Assembly (NCBI GenBank): GCA_030760725.1
Contig: JASWHV010000003.1
Span: 115,538,153 to 115,602,152, forward strand
Source of the DNA: Neostapfia colusana
Lineage: Eukaryota > Streptophyta > Magnoliopsida > Poales > Poaceae
DNA length: 64,000 nt
Direction of reading: 5' to 3'
In this document: positions 1 to 11,579 of the stretch, piece by piece
Layout of the letters: every line of letters starts with the position of its first letter
How positions within the stretch are numbered: position 1 is the first letter of the stretch
Translations under genes and position numbers: made by a program
The notes under the pieces: generated by a model
What the model was told of the DNA's origin: nothing
Seen by the model: only the letters and a program-made list of their open reading frames with translations
The model's database searches: none

Positions 1-632
1 GTGAATTCACAAGTTGCAGCTCTAACATTTTTATCATCAGGAAATTCATGGCAAGCAAATTTTTGATCTACCGACAACTCCCAAGACAGATATGCATCCG
101 GATCACATTTCCCATCAAAAGGCGGTATGAAGAATTTAATTCTGCATAGGGAATCGTCATTGTCACGTACCTCACGTCATGGAGCTCGACCACCCATACC
201 ACGATGGTCCCGAAGAGGCTGCCGTCGATACCTGAAAGATCCGTCATCAAGCTTGGTATCCTCTGAATACTCCGCCTCGTCATATCTTGCAGCGCTGCCA
301 ACGGAGTCGTGGCCGTTATCAATACGTCTGTCCCTCTCTTCGCGTCCAACCTGTTCCATTCTTTCCAATCGCTCAATGATTGCTGCAAGAGAAGTGTTAA
401 TAGCCCTAACAGTGCTCTCTAATGTGATCAGCTTGGTGTTGGTACAAATCTGCATCGACTCTAATTGACTAATGTGTTCATTGCTGACTTGAATATCCTC
501 GTTGAGGGCATCCGTGTGCAGCTTCACTTTGCGTTCAAAATGCTGAATGATGCCCCTCGTACGTGGTGAATGTGGAAATGTCTCAATCTCATCTGCTGAC
601 ATGGTTAGTAAAGACAAGAAGTATAACAGCAA
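1..632 (-). pseudogene. gag N-terminal part, ChrX-L (partial)
   Basis: Open frame on the minus strand starting at 632, or more likely at the internal Met at 599, where the protein begins MSADE. It is the N-terminus of a Ty3-type Gag with a heptad-rich stretch around residues 50-100, where Leu/Ile/Met recur in a coiled-coil-like pattern, and an acidic and basic linker after it. The frame is open to residue 151 (177). It then passes into another frame, where the matching region of ChrX-R reads on towards the conserved Gag core, so at least one frameshift is present. The capsid core and zinc knuckle lie off the window. The family is assigned through ChrX-R, which also carries RT. Confidence 0.75.
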
Positions 633-1178
633 GCAGATTAATCCTAGCAGTTGCTAAGAGGCGGTACGACACAAACACTTCCTCACTAGCAAGAAATCAA
701 ACTCTTACAAGTTCTTAACACGCGATGCAGGAGGCACCGGCAATCAGCAAGAACAACAACAAACGGTGGCTGCCAGCACAACCTATGGTATTGTAGATAA
801 TTTTGTAAATCTGTAGGTCGCTGCTAGACACAATTTGCACAAAGGAACAGCTAGTACCACATTAGTCACAACAAGTTGAATAAACATTCCACGATGGTAC
901 TGTGCTGGTCCTAGTTCAAACCGTAATAGAGACGTGAGTCGTTACTCCAATTGACATTGGATTTACTGCAGAAGAAAAGGTCGGACAGCACGAACGTTGT
1001 GTTTTAACAAAACGGTCGAAACAGCAAGTTGACCTTTGAAACTTGAAACAAATGTTACATAAACTGTCCCTTTTTTGTACTTAGAAACTTTTTCTAGCAA
1101 TTTTAATCAGTGTGGCTTTTCTTTTTTTCCACGTGCCTTTTTCTTACTGATCCGTGCGGCTTTTCTTTTGCACTTGCT
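633..1178 (-). other. ChrX-L untranslated leader, possibly including part of its 5' LTR
   Basis: No coding region. It is colinear with 37975-38455, so it belongs to the 5' untranslated part of ChrX. I could not identify the LTR boundary or a primer-binding site (PBS) with confidence. The right end is T-rich. Confidence 0.6.
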
Positions 1179-3941
1179 TGTGACACCCTCAAAATTACTA
1201 CCATGCATTGCATACATTTTTCATGTAGAGAAGCATTTAAATTGAAGAAGAAAATAAAGAGAGGAATAAGGAAGCAAATAAAATAATAAAATAAAATAAA
1301 AATAGAAAATAATGAAAATAAATAGAAAAGGATATAAAATAAAAAGAAAAAATAAATAAAATAGCCAAATTTGGCCATCCCAATTTTTCTCCAAATTTCC
1401 CTCTCCCTAATTCCCCTAATTTTCCCCAATTTTTCTGATTTTTCCCAAATTCCCCAAAATTCCTCTAGGGAATTTTCCCCACATTTGGGGGGAATTTCCC
1501 CCCAATTTGGCCGCACCACTTGAGGGGGGGACCCTAGTGGGCCTTTCCCCCTTGGCCGCAGCCCATTAGGGGGGGGGGAACCCTAGCCCCCCCCCTTTTG
1601 TTTTTTTGTAGGCTTTTTATCTTCCCAAATAATCTCAGCCATTGGTGGAAAATAAATAATAAAATCCCAGCCCCTAGCTCCAACCTCTTTTAAAATTAAA
1701 TCTCAGCCCTTGGATAATTGAGTTGCTAAAATCCTAGCCTCCCTAGCTGTTTTTCCCCCTTATAAATAACCCCCCTAGCCGCCACCCCAGCCCTATTTTG
1801 GCCACCGCCCTCTCTCCCCTGCTGCCAAGTTCAAGTCACCGCCCCCTCCCCTTGCTGGATTTTGGCCGCCGTCGAAGCTCCGTCACGCCTCACCGTCGCC
1901 AGAGAAGAAGCCCCCGACGTTCTGCCCTAGCCGCAGCCACACCAAATTCCATAGAAAATCTCCAGCTGCTTCCATTGCAAGGAAGGAGGTCCTGCCGCAA
2001 GGAATAGAGGAGAAAGAAGTGAGGTAGGTTTCTGTTACCCCTCTTACCACGTCACCACTATTTCTACGCACCCGTTTTCTTCACCTCCTGCGAGCAGAAA
2101 TTTCTGCGTGTCGACAGACCATGTTTTGGTCAATTTTTGACGGTGGAATTGATCTACAAAGTGTGTCAAGATCATAACCACGTCCACACTTGGTCCCAGC
2201 ATCCTTTTTCATCATAAAACCCCATGGAAGCCTACTAAAATTTGCAAGAACATGTGCAAACTAATTTTTATAAACTGCACCATAGGAATTTCATTCATCC
2301 ACCTCATTGCATCTTGAATAAAGTTTTTGCATGATAATTGATTGCTATAAATTTTGTATGTGTGTGGTCGTGAGTAGGACACGCTCAAGGGGCCGTCTAC
2401 GAGAAACTACAGCACCAAGACTTCAAGACGCTTGAGCAACACGAACCACAGGAGCAACGCAAGTACCCCTTGACCATATCGATCCCATGTTTTTGAAACT
2501 GTTTTGGTTGTAAAACTTGTATGCTTGTGTCAACTTGATGGGACACCCTTTTATAGGATTTTACTAGTTTTGTTAACCATCCTTGTCGTCGAGAAAGTTG
2601 ATGAGTCGGGTATGGTCGTTTTCCTTTTTGCTTCGCTCAATTTACGTGATATGGGAACCTGAAATAAAACTCGTTAGCTACTGCACTCATATGAATAAAG
2701 ATGATGAGAACTTGATGATGATAATGAGCATGGAATCAGGGAGATCTAGGCAAGCTTGGTTCGTGGATGTTGCTGATTGAGATGGTGGTTTGCTTGCCGT
2801 AGATCTAAGGACCGGTTCATGCGAGCACATGCCAGGAAAACAGTGCCACCACAAGGCCAAATATCGGTGCAGCTTAGCTGACTAATTAGGTGCGTTGTTA
2901 GCTTGTTATGGACCATTGGATTCCGTGGGGAATGGCAGTCGATGAGGACTGCCCTGGGAACTGCATGGCACAAGAGGGGGCTCGTGGGTGGGAGAATGGA
3001 GATTCGAGTCTAGCCGTGAAATCTTAGTGGGTCTGTACATCCTAGTAGCCCCTTTGTAAAGGCTATTTTGTGATCTCTTGGCCATACACCGATGGTTGTG
3101 TACTGGTATAATGGATGTTCTCTCTAGTCGCCGAAGGGTGACGAAATCATGAACTTGTGGGTAAAGTGGTGCCACCTCTGCAGAGTGTAAAACTATCATG
3201 ATAGCTGTGCTTCCGGTTACAAGCACCTGACCAACTTCCATGATTAGAGGCAAAACTTGGGATGGTTATTCGTGTATGGTCATTGGGATTGGTTTTGGGA
3301 CTGTTTTGGATAATGACAATGAGTTTGGTTTCGGTTCTATGAAAATGAGATGGTTATGAATATTTATGAGTATGATATGAACTTGAGAAAGATTATTGGA
3401 TGGTTGAGACTTGATTAATGATGAATTATGATGGAGTGATGATGATTTACTTGGATATGTTGGGATTTAAGTCTCCTAGAAATAGTTGCTGTTTTTACCA
3501 TGTTTGTGAAATAAAATTTGCTTGCTGCAATGAACCTTTTTATTCCCTACCTTGATGTAAGCTACATGTCCTTCTTTCCCGCACTTGCTGATTATGACAT
3601 GTACTCACCCTTGCATTCCCACATATACATCAGCTACAGGAGAAGAATATTTCGAGGAACAGGTGGAGTACTAGGCGTGCGCACTACCGTCAACATGCCT
3701 GTGGAGTTGAAGTTGGAGCCTGCTGTCTTAGCCATTTTCTGCTGTCGTTTAGAGTCTTCCGCTGCAAGAATAAGTTATACATTCATGAGTGAGACAATGA
3801 GTCAATGTAATAAAGTACTTAAACATCATTCGTACGTGGTTATATTCTGAATTCAGTTTGTGATAAAGCTGTGTACGTGTGATGAACATCCTGGGCGCAC
3901 ATATGCATTCACTTGGTTCATTTTCGGAACCGGGTGCCACA
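1179..3941 (+). repeat. TekA-1 5' LTR (2763 bp)
   Basis: Begins TGTGACACCCTC and ends GGGTGCCACA, the ends shared by all TekA copies, and is followed at once by a degenerate tRNA-Met PBS. A TATA box lies at 1761-1768. AATAAA-type signals occur in the last few hundred bases, near 3808. The U3 start is A/T-rich, then comes a C/G-homopolymer-rich block at about 1380-1600. Position 2505-2516 is the uninterrupted version of the site where CopS inserted in TekA-4. Several short ORFs here have no support as genes. Confidence 0.92.
1761..1768 (+). promoter_or_regulatory. TATA box of TekA-1 LTR
   Basis: TATAAATA, preceded by a C/T-rich tract and followed by a C run. The same motif is at the equivalent place in TekA-4 (38891-38898) and, on the minus strand, in TekA-2 and TekA-3. 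This is the likely U3 promoter. Transcription starts are inferred, not seen. Confidence 0.7.
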
Positions 3942-3943
3942 AA

Positions 3944-3958
3944 TTGATACTAGAGTCA
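3944..3958 (+). other. Primer-binding site, TekA-1 (degenerate)
   Basis: TTGATACTAGAGTCA, two bases after the LTR end. It matches the initiator tRNA-Met PBS (TTGGTATCAGAGCCA, intact in TekA-2) at 11 of 15 positions. Confidence 0.8.
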
Positions 3959-4211
3959 CATTGACTGTAGGACGCAAGCCTAGGTAAAATGTACACTCTA
4001 AAACACATAGGTATACCCCTCTAAACTGTTATTTTTGAAAACTGCTTGCGGTTGCACTTTATTTGTCAACTCAGCCACCGCAAAGTGCTATTTTCAGCCC
4101 TCTTTTCTTCCTTGCTTGTGGACAGCAACACTTTTGTTTTCTTGTTTCATAGTTTCTGAAGTTTTGGAGTTATTTACTTCTTCTCTGAAGTTTCTCATGT
4201 CTTATTTATAG
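3959..4211 (+). other. TekA-1 leader before ORF0
   Basis: Non-coding. It contains a splice-donor-like AG|GTAAAA at 3982-3989. The GT is conserved in all four TekA copies; see findings. Confidence 0.5.
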
Positions 4212-5197
4212 ATTCCGGTGACTAGGAGCACAACACGCATAAGGACTCGTCCACCACCACTTGGGAGTGCACTTAACCCCATTGAGGTGTCCGATGGACC
4301 ATATTGGGAGGAGGTGAAGATGGAGCCTCATGAGGAGGATGAAGTCAGTAGCTCTGTGCCTGAGGAAGAGGATCCGGAAGAGATGGAACCAATTGAAGAT
4401 GACATGGAAGATGATCGACAAGAAGAACAGCATTGGTACACACCTCAGGAGGAATTTCACGCGGGCTTACACCCAGCGGAGCCTCATGAAGCTATGTCAG
4501 GACGAGATGAATCCGAAGAGGAGACGCCCCCTGCTGAGTCCGAGAATGAACGTGATGACCAGGCCAACCATTCAGTTCAAGAATTTCCGGTCTGACGGGA
4601 TGGAGGGAGGACACATATCCAAGCGGCATAGAGAGTTCCTTGATTGCTGCAGCCTATACCCGGAGTACCTCCTCAAGAAAGTCCCTCGTCTCGGACATGA
4701 AGAGTGGAAGACTGAGGTAACCATCCTATCTAACGGTAGGGTTGTCACTCGGCACTTCACACCCACATGGAGAGCTACAAGGGGCAGAATCTATTGATGA
4801 TGCTGCATGGGATGCACTCACCGGACTGTGCTACACTTTCTGTGAGTAGCTTGAGAACACTAACTTTGAGCTGCACCCCTATCAGAAGAGTGGTATAAGG
4901 GAGATCATTGGACCCCATGGAGGAGCTATTTCCAACCCACAAGCTGCTGACAAGTCTCAGAGGTTGCTCGTGGAGTTAGGAAACCTCTATGCAGACGCAC
5001 AAGAAGAGATCCGTTACCTCCACAAGAAGTTGTACTTGCTGGAAAAACAAGAGGAGACTCGTGCCAACGCGAGAACAAATGGAGCACCAGCGTCATCTAT
5101 CCCAATATGGACTGCCGACTCACCATGGCGTGCGCCCATGTATGGACCACCCCCGTCAACATGGCGAGAACAGCACCGGTTCTCACAATTATGTTAG
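4212..5197 (+). pseudogene. ORF0 of TekA-1 (extra protein upstream of gag)
   Basis: Role unknown. The reading spans about 328 codons. Residues 30-110 are strongly acidic (runs of Glu and Asp). Around residues 160-205 there are two likely beta strands and a helix. The helix reads TRAEAIDDAAWDAL in the intact copies and follows the AAxxAL pattern of a dsRNA-binding domain. Around residues 250-290 a Leu/Glu-rich segment looks like a coiled coil, and the C-terminus is Pro-rich. Lesions: the start ATG seen in TekA-4 (51094) is ATT here; there is one extra base near 4590 and another near 4786; TAG replaces a Gln codon near 4848. Some grass Ty3 elements are known to carry an 'orf0' before gag. That this is the same gene is my inference. 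Confidence 0.7.
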
Positions 5198-5437
5198 GTT
5201 TCCCATTGAATAAAGCTGTAATAGGAACGCTTAGACGTAGTAGGCTGAAGTAAGAGTGGTGTGCTGAATTTTCAGTATGATTCCTTGTGATGTGAGACAG
5301 ATGTGAGATGCTTCGGCACTTGTTCACATCCTCATATAGGCTGAAATTAATAAAAGAAGTTGCTTAATTCATACTCCTTGATGCATATAGTTGGAGGATC
5401 AATCTAAATTTCTATTCCCTACTCTACTCTCTCACAG
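5198..5437 (+). other. TekA-1 spacer between ORF0 and gag
   Basis: Non-coding. It ends in a pyrimidine-rich tract and CAG directly before the gag ATG, which looks like a splice acceptor. Confidence 0.5.
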
Positions 5438-6278
5438 ATGGTGAGGGAAAATTCCAACCGCCAACGAAGGAACGCTCATGGTAACAACGAACCACATGAG
5501 GATGGCAATGTGGAAGTCCCTGAAAATGCCAACCCCGGGGCTGATGCAAGCAACCTTGAATGGTTGATGGCTATGCAGAACCAGCTCATGCAAACTATGA
5601 TACAAACGTCGGGACAGGTGCAGGCCAACAACAACGACAATCCTAAGCCCATTTCTGCACCCCCACCGCCGCCACCACCGCCGGATCACAACAGATTGGG
5701 AGAGTTCATGAGGACTAGGCCGCCTACTTTTGCATAAACCAATGATCCTATGGAGGCTGATGATTGGCTGAAGTCCATGGAAAAGAAGCTTGCTATTGTT
5801 CAGTGTAATGATCGCGAGAAAGTTCTCTTCGCATCACACCAGCTTATGGGAGCAGCCGCTGATTGGTGGGATGCTCTTTGCAATGATCATATCAATCAGG
5901 AGACAATCACTTGGGCTGAATTGAAGGAGAGTTTCCGCTCTCACTATATCCCTGAAGGAGTCATGATGCTTAAAAGGCAAGAGTTTGAAGGTCTCCGTCA
6001 AAGAAGGAAGAGCGTGAATGAGTACCACAACAAGTTCACACAGCTGTCAAGGTATGCTCCAGAAGATGTTAACTCGGATCACAGAAAGTAGTACTTGTTC
6101 ATGAGAGGATTGAACAATGAAATTCAAGTTCAGCTGCTCAACAATGATTACGCAAACTTCCAAAAGCTTGTTGACAAAGCTATAGTGGTGGAGAGCAAGA
6201 TCCGCGAGATCGAAAAAGAGACAAAGAGAAAGATGCCATACCAAGGACAGCCACAAGAAAGTAATGTACGTCCCCGCT
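5438..6278 (+). pseudogene. gag of TekA-1, N-terminal and capsid part
   Basis: Ty3/gypsy Gag. It starts with ATG at 5438. A Pro-rich linker (eight prolines) lies near residue 80. The capsid-like domain then follows, with W-L-x-x-M-E-K-K and a Y-H-N-K-F-T-x-L-S-R-Y-A motif near 6020-6060. Lesions: TAA at 5735-5737 and TAG near 6089. The frame resumes at 6095 and is then split by CopT at 6279. The C-terminal part, including the zinc knuckle, continues at 13403. TekA-4 carries the same gene at 52197, without CopT. Confidence 0.85.
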
Positions 6279-6708
6279 TGTAGGGAAATAGGCGATGCGC
6301 TACTCTAGCAATTCGACCGTATCACCCAGGAAACATGCGAGTAAGAAGGTCATGGATCGTTACCACTAGACGCGCAGTGCAGCGGATCGTAGATGCGCGT
6401 CGTAGCCGATCAGCGCAGCAGTAACAGCAGCGCCTCCACGGAGTCCACACGTACAGGGAGGAACGCCATGCGTCGGTGTGCTAGCACCGCGCGCGCGACA
6501 GGGGTTTCGGCGGCTGGCCTGTGAGGGGCGGCGGCTGGGGCTTCTATGTGGTGGAGTGTTCTGCCCCTAACCCTACCCCTCATATTTATAGGCGCGCTAA
6601 TGAGCTTTTAGGTCACAGGCCCATTAGTACCCTAATTTCTTATGGATCAAATATCCATCAGGCCTTTATCCGAATTGTTATGATTGCCTCTTGGGCATAT
6701 CACCAACA
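6279..6708 (-). repeat. CopT 3' LTR (430 bp)
   Basis: On the minus strand it begins TGTTGGTGATATG and ends CCCTACA. A TATA box (TATAAATA on the minus strand) lies at 6583-6590. It is about 97% identical to the other LTR by eye. Confidence 0.95.
6583..6590 (-). promoter_or_regulatory. TATA box in CopT 3' LTR
   Basis: TATAAATA read on the minus strand. The active promoter would be the matching copy at 13277-13284 in the 5' LTR. Confidence 0.65.
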
Positions 6709-6720
6709 ATCTCCCACCTG
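6709..6720 (-). other. Polypurine tract of CopT
   Basis: Minus-strand CAGGTGGGAGAT directly abuts the 3' LTR, the place and composition expected for the plus-strand primer. Confidence 0.8.
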
Positions 6721-7628
6721 CACTAGAGACAATCATATAGCCAAGTTTTTCAATATTCCATCCCCTTAAGTGTGTGACCCGTTAGGTTCATGTACAGTCG
6801 GTTATGAATGAAACCATTTTCAAACACAAGTCAGTAGAGGTACCTAGCAGGACATACTGACTCCCGAATGTACATAAAGATCATATCGGCTGAACCTAGG
6901 TACATTCACATGCTAATTCCTTTGCCACACGATACCAATCAAGCTCAAGGCGAGATACGTGCCATCCTTGTGATAGCTCGACCATTCACTCGATCAAATA
7001 GTGGATTCAATCTACGACTAACTTTTAGTCATAATGATTAACTCTTTAATCACTTTGGCATGGTCATGCACTCAACTATCTCGAGGGGCGCAGAGATATC
7101 TCTCCTGTTATTTAGGAGGGGCAAATCCCATCTTGATCCACACACATCTCACTCCATGCTTCATCATGTACCTGAAGACTATTTTTATGACCACCTAGTT
7201 ACGGAGTAGCGTTTGATAGTTTCAAAGTGCACAACTACACATAGTGAGAAACAATGGCGATCTCAGGTCTAAGAATCTAGCAGGTGTATCACTCAAGACC
7301 AACTGATGGCACATATCTAAATAACAATCCCAACAGTGTCTCGGAATGGGTCTATCCAACACCATATTCACTAACATGTGTTCACATTATTAATTTGATA
7401 TCTCCATATCTATGATCCGTGAAATGTGATCATCAATTAATACATGTGCTAGTCTGCGTACTATCATTATCTCATATAACGATGTAGACTAGGGATCATT
7501 TTGAGTAACATTATAATTAACAAAGAGTCTCACGAACAAGTCACATACTTGATGATCAATGTGAATAATAGTTACTCAAATAGTACATAAACATAGCTAT
7601 GACACAAGTCTCCCACTACACACTAGGA
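6721..7628 (-). other. CopT 3' untranslated region
   Basis: About 900 bases between the gag-pol stop and the PPT. I see no ORF that looks real and no env-like gene. Confidence 0.6.
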
Positions 7629-9398
7629 TCACTGATGTAAGTATCTAATACCCATAGATCTCGTGTGCATCTCATGCTTTGATTGTGGAAGAGGCTTTGT
7701 CAACGGATCTGCCATATTCAAATCCGTATGCACCTTGCATATATTCACATCACCTCGGTCGATAATCTCACGAATCAGATGATAGCGTTGTAGTATATGT
7801 TTGAATCTTTTGTGTGATCTAGGCTCCTTTGCCTGTGCAATGGCTCCATTATTGTTGCAATAGAGATCCACAGGTCCGGACGCACTAGGAACAACACCCA
7901 ACTCAGAAACAAATTTTCTGATCCAAACAGCTTCCTTTGAAGCTTCAGAAGCTGCAATATACTCCGCCTCCGTCGTTGAATCTGCTACTATGTCTTGCTT
8001 GGAACTTTTCCAGGTCACTGCCCCTCCATTGAGGCAGAACACAAAACCGGATTGCGATCTAGAGTCATCCTTGTCTGTTTGGAAGCTAGCATCGGTGTAA
8101 CCTTTTACAACGAGCTCTTCTTCACCTCCAAACACTAGGAACACATCCTTAGTTCTTCTCAAGTACTTAAGAATATTTCTGACAACTGTCCAATGAGCCT
8201 CACCATAGTCTGATTGATACCTACTCGTAACACTTAGAGCATAGGATACATCTGGGCGTGTACACAACATGGCATACATGATAGATCCAATAGCTGACGC
8301 ATAAGGAATCACTCTCATCCTCTTTTGCTCATCAGGCGTCAAAGGACACTGACTTTTGCTTAGAGTGATGCCATGTGACATTGGCAAGAAACCTTTCTTA
8401 GAATCTTGCATATTGAACCGATTCAATATCTTGTCAATATATGTGTCTTGGCTTAATCCAATTAACCTTTTAGATCTATCTCTATAGATCTTTATGCCCA
8501 AAATGTATGCTGCCTCTCCTAAATCCTTCATTGAAAAACTTTTCCTCAATGAGGATTTAACAGCATCTAGTACTAGAATGTCATTTCCGGTCAACAATAT
8601 GTCATCTACATATAGGACAAGAAATATAAGTGCGCTCCCACTAACCTTTTTGTAGATACAAGGTTCTTCTACATTCTTGATGAAACCAAACCCTTTGACC
8701 ACTTCATCAAAACGTAGATTCCAACTCCGAGATGCTTGCTTCAATCCATAGATGGACTTTTGAAGTTTGCATATTTTTCTAGCATTTTTAGGATCGACAA
8801 AACCCTCAGGTTGTGTCATGTACACATCCTCAGTCAGACTCCCATTAAGAAAGGCTGTTTTGACATCCATCTGCCATATTTCATAATCAAAATATGCAGC
8901 AATTGCTAGGAGAATCCAAAGAGACTTTAGCATAGCGACGGGCGAAAATGTTTAATCATAATCAACACCTTGAATTTGTTTGAAACCTTTTGCCACCAAT
9001 CGTTCTTTATAGATGTGAACTTTTCCATCCATATCAGTCTTTTTCTTGAAAATCCATTTGCAATCGATCAGTCTCACACCATCGATTGGATCAACCAAGT
9101 TCCAAACTTGATTCTCATGCATGGATTCTATTTCGGATTCCATGGCTCCAAGCCATTTCTCAGAGTCGGGTCCCATTATTGCTTCAGTGTAGGTCACAGG
9201 CTCATTATTGTCCAACAATACCATGTCCTGTGGTTCCGTGGTTAGGAGTGTCAACTTTTCAGTTGCACGATGTACCCTTGTAGACCTTCGTGGGGCTGGT
9301 GTTTCATCAAGTGGTTGTACAACATTTTGTACATCCTGTATAGGATTAGAGGGTGCCGAAACATTTTCAGGTATTTCTTGAATTTCTTCAAGATGCAC
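7629..9398 (-). pseudogene. CopT pol: integrase end, RT and RNase H
   Basis: RT and RNase H copy the element RNA into DNA in cytoplasmic particles. Reading from 9398, the linker after integrase is followed by RT with the Q-M-D-V-K-T-A-F-L-N-G block near 8870 and the catalytic YVDD at 8601-8612. RNase H follows with its TDAS Asp motif near 8115 and the TEAEYIA block, and ends at 7629 in the usual Copia C-terminus. The frame is continuous with the integrase part upstream. The breaks are nonsense codons only: TGA near 9414 and TAA at 8952-8954. No frameshift is seen. Confidence 0.92.
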
Positions 9399-9413
9399 CT
9401 TGCTCCCACTAAC

Positions 9414-11579
9414 TCATTTTGAGAGAAACTCTTTCTCCACAAAGACACCATTGCGAGCAGTAAACACTTTACACTCCATTTTATTATAAAAATAATATCC
9501 TTTGGTTTCCCTAGGATATCCCACAAAGAAGCATTTGTCTGATTTGGGAGTAAGTTTGTCTGACGTCAGACGTTTGACATAAGCATCACATCCCCAAACT
9601 TTGAGGAAAGACAATCCAGGACATTTGCCGGTCCACATCTCATATGGTGTCTTCTCAACAGACTTAGTTGGGACTCGGTTTAGTGTAAACGCAGCAGTTT
9701 CAAGAGCATAACCCCAAAAGGATAGTGGAAGATCAGTCTGGCTCATCATCAAACTAACCATGTCTAACAAAGTTCGGTTCCTCCGCTCGGACACCCCATT
9801 CCATTGAGGCGTTCCAGGTGGAGTCAACTGTGGAACAATTCCACATTGTTTTAAATGATCATAAAAATCATGGCTCAAATATTCACCCCCACGATCAGAT
9901 CGTAGAAGTTTAATTGTCTTGCCCAACTGATTTTGTACTTCATTCTGAAATTCTTTGAACTTTTCAAAAGAATCAGACTTGTGCCTCATTAGATAGACAT
10001 ATCCATATCTACTAAAGTCATCGGTAAAAGTAATGAAATACTGAAAACCACCTCTAGCTACCGAACTCATTGGTCCACATACATCAGTATGTATAAGTCC
10101 CAACAAGTCACTTGCCCTCTCACTTTGACCAGTGAAGGGTGCTTTGGTCATCTTCCCAAGCAAACAAGACTCGCATGTGTCAAGTGATTCAAAATCAAAT
10201 GAACTTAACAAACCATCTTTATGGAGTTTCTCAATGCGTTTCTCATTTATATGACCTAAGCGACAATGCCAAATAAAAGTGGGATTTAGATCATTTCGTC
10301 GAGCCCTTTTTGTATCAATGTTATAGACTGTTTTATCCTCAAGATCAAGAACATATAATCCATTCACTAATGGACATTGAGCATAGAAAATATTATTATA
10401 ATAAATAGAACAACATTTGTTTTTTATTATAATCTCATAACCATTAACTTCTTCCAAACATGAAGAAGATATAATGTTCTTGCTCAAAGAAGGAATGCAA
10501 TAACAATTATTTAATTCCAAAACTAATCCTGAGGGTAATGACAAGTGATAAGTTCCGACAGCTATGACAACAACCTTTGCTACATTGACGACCCGAACAT
10601 CCAACTCTCCTTTTGCAAATCTTCTACTCTCACTTAGACCCTGCAACGATTTGCAAGTGTGAATCATTGATCCGGTATCAAATACCCATGATTCACTAGA
10701 AGATGTAGCAATATTGATTTCTATAACATTTATACCTGAAGTGGAAGTCTCACTCCCTTTCTTCTTCTTATCCTCCAAGTACTTCTTGCAGTTCCTAGAC
10801 CAGTGCCCCTTAGCATGACAATGGAAGCATTCATCATTAGAAGAAGGGCCTGATTTACCCTTTGTCTTTGAGCTTGAAGGCTCATTGGGAACCTTTCCCT
10901 TTCCTTTAGGATGCATCACACGCTTCCTCTTTTTATTCTCCTTTTGAACCATCATCACATGAGTGGTGTTCTTTTTAATGCTTTCCTCGGCTGTTTTAAG
11001 CATCCCATGCAATTCAGCCAACGTTTTCTCCATGCCATTCATTTGATAATTCAATATAAATGGCTCATAGCTCGGTGGGAGTGATTGGAGAATAACGTCA
11101 ATAGCCAGGTCATCCTTGAGTTCAGAACCAAGTTTGTCCAAAGTCTCAATGTAACCAATCATCTTGATTACATGGGGACTGACCGGGCTACCTTCTGCCA
11201 GCTTGCATGAGAACAAGGACTTTGAGATGGTGTACCTCTCAGCCCTTGCTTGGTTCTCAAACATTCCATGTAGTCCCTGAATCATAGAATAAGCATCTGC
11301 ATGCTCATATTATTTCTGTAGATCAGGGGACATTGTGGCAAGCATGTGGCAGCTTGCATTAAGCGCATCATCGCAGTGCTTCTCATAAGTCCTGCGAGTT
11401 GCGACATTTGCATCATCGGGGAGGTCATTGGGGTATGGTTGATCAAGAACATACTCAATTTTCTCTTGCCTAAGAACAATTCTCAGGTTGTGGTACCAAT
11501 CAATAAAGTTAGCTCCATTGAGCTTTTCTTTCTCAAGCACAGATCGCAAATTGAAACCGGAATTTTTACTAGCAGACAT
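9414..11579 (-). pseudogene. CopT gag, protease and integrase
   Basis: Gag starts at 11579 (MSASKNSGF). A single TAA at 11310-11312 interrupts Gag after 89 codons, and the same frame then continues to 9414. Visible domains: Copia Gag core; CCHC zinc knuckle (CX2CX4HX4C) at 10788-10829; aspartic protease with DTGS at 10668-10679; the GAG-pre-integrase zinc finger (H...C..C) at about 10270-10130; integrase core with the first Asp near 10070 (HTDVCGP), SDRGGEY, and the Glu of the W-N-G-V-S-E-R motif near 9755. The whole gag-pol spans 1317 codons including three internal stops, a normal Copia length. Expression would need readthrough or trans-supply. Confidence 0.92.

Larger units (their letters stand above)
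1..1178 (-). mobile_element. ChrX-L: 5' part of a Ty3/gypsy element, cut by the window edge
   Basis: This is the gag and leader end of a minus-strand Ty3/gypsy element. It is colinear with ChrX-R (37341-38455). By eye the first 620 bases differ at about 24 positions (about 4%). The element continues off the left edge, so RT and integrase are not visible here. On the right it stops at the TekA-1 LTR, which begins TGTGACACCC at 1179. The five bases before that LTR are TTGCT, a possible TSD half whose partner I could not find. Confidence 0.85.

Noticed and set aside
1103..1519. 138-codon minus-strand frame, with relatives at 38441-38659 and 56606-56920
   Set aside because: It crosses the ChrX/TekA-1 boundary and the A/T-rich U3, and is Phe/Leu low-complexity.
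8970..9283. Plus-strand frames opposite CopT pol
   Set aside because: Shadows of the minus-strand integrase-RT linker, which has clear Copia homology.
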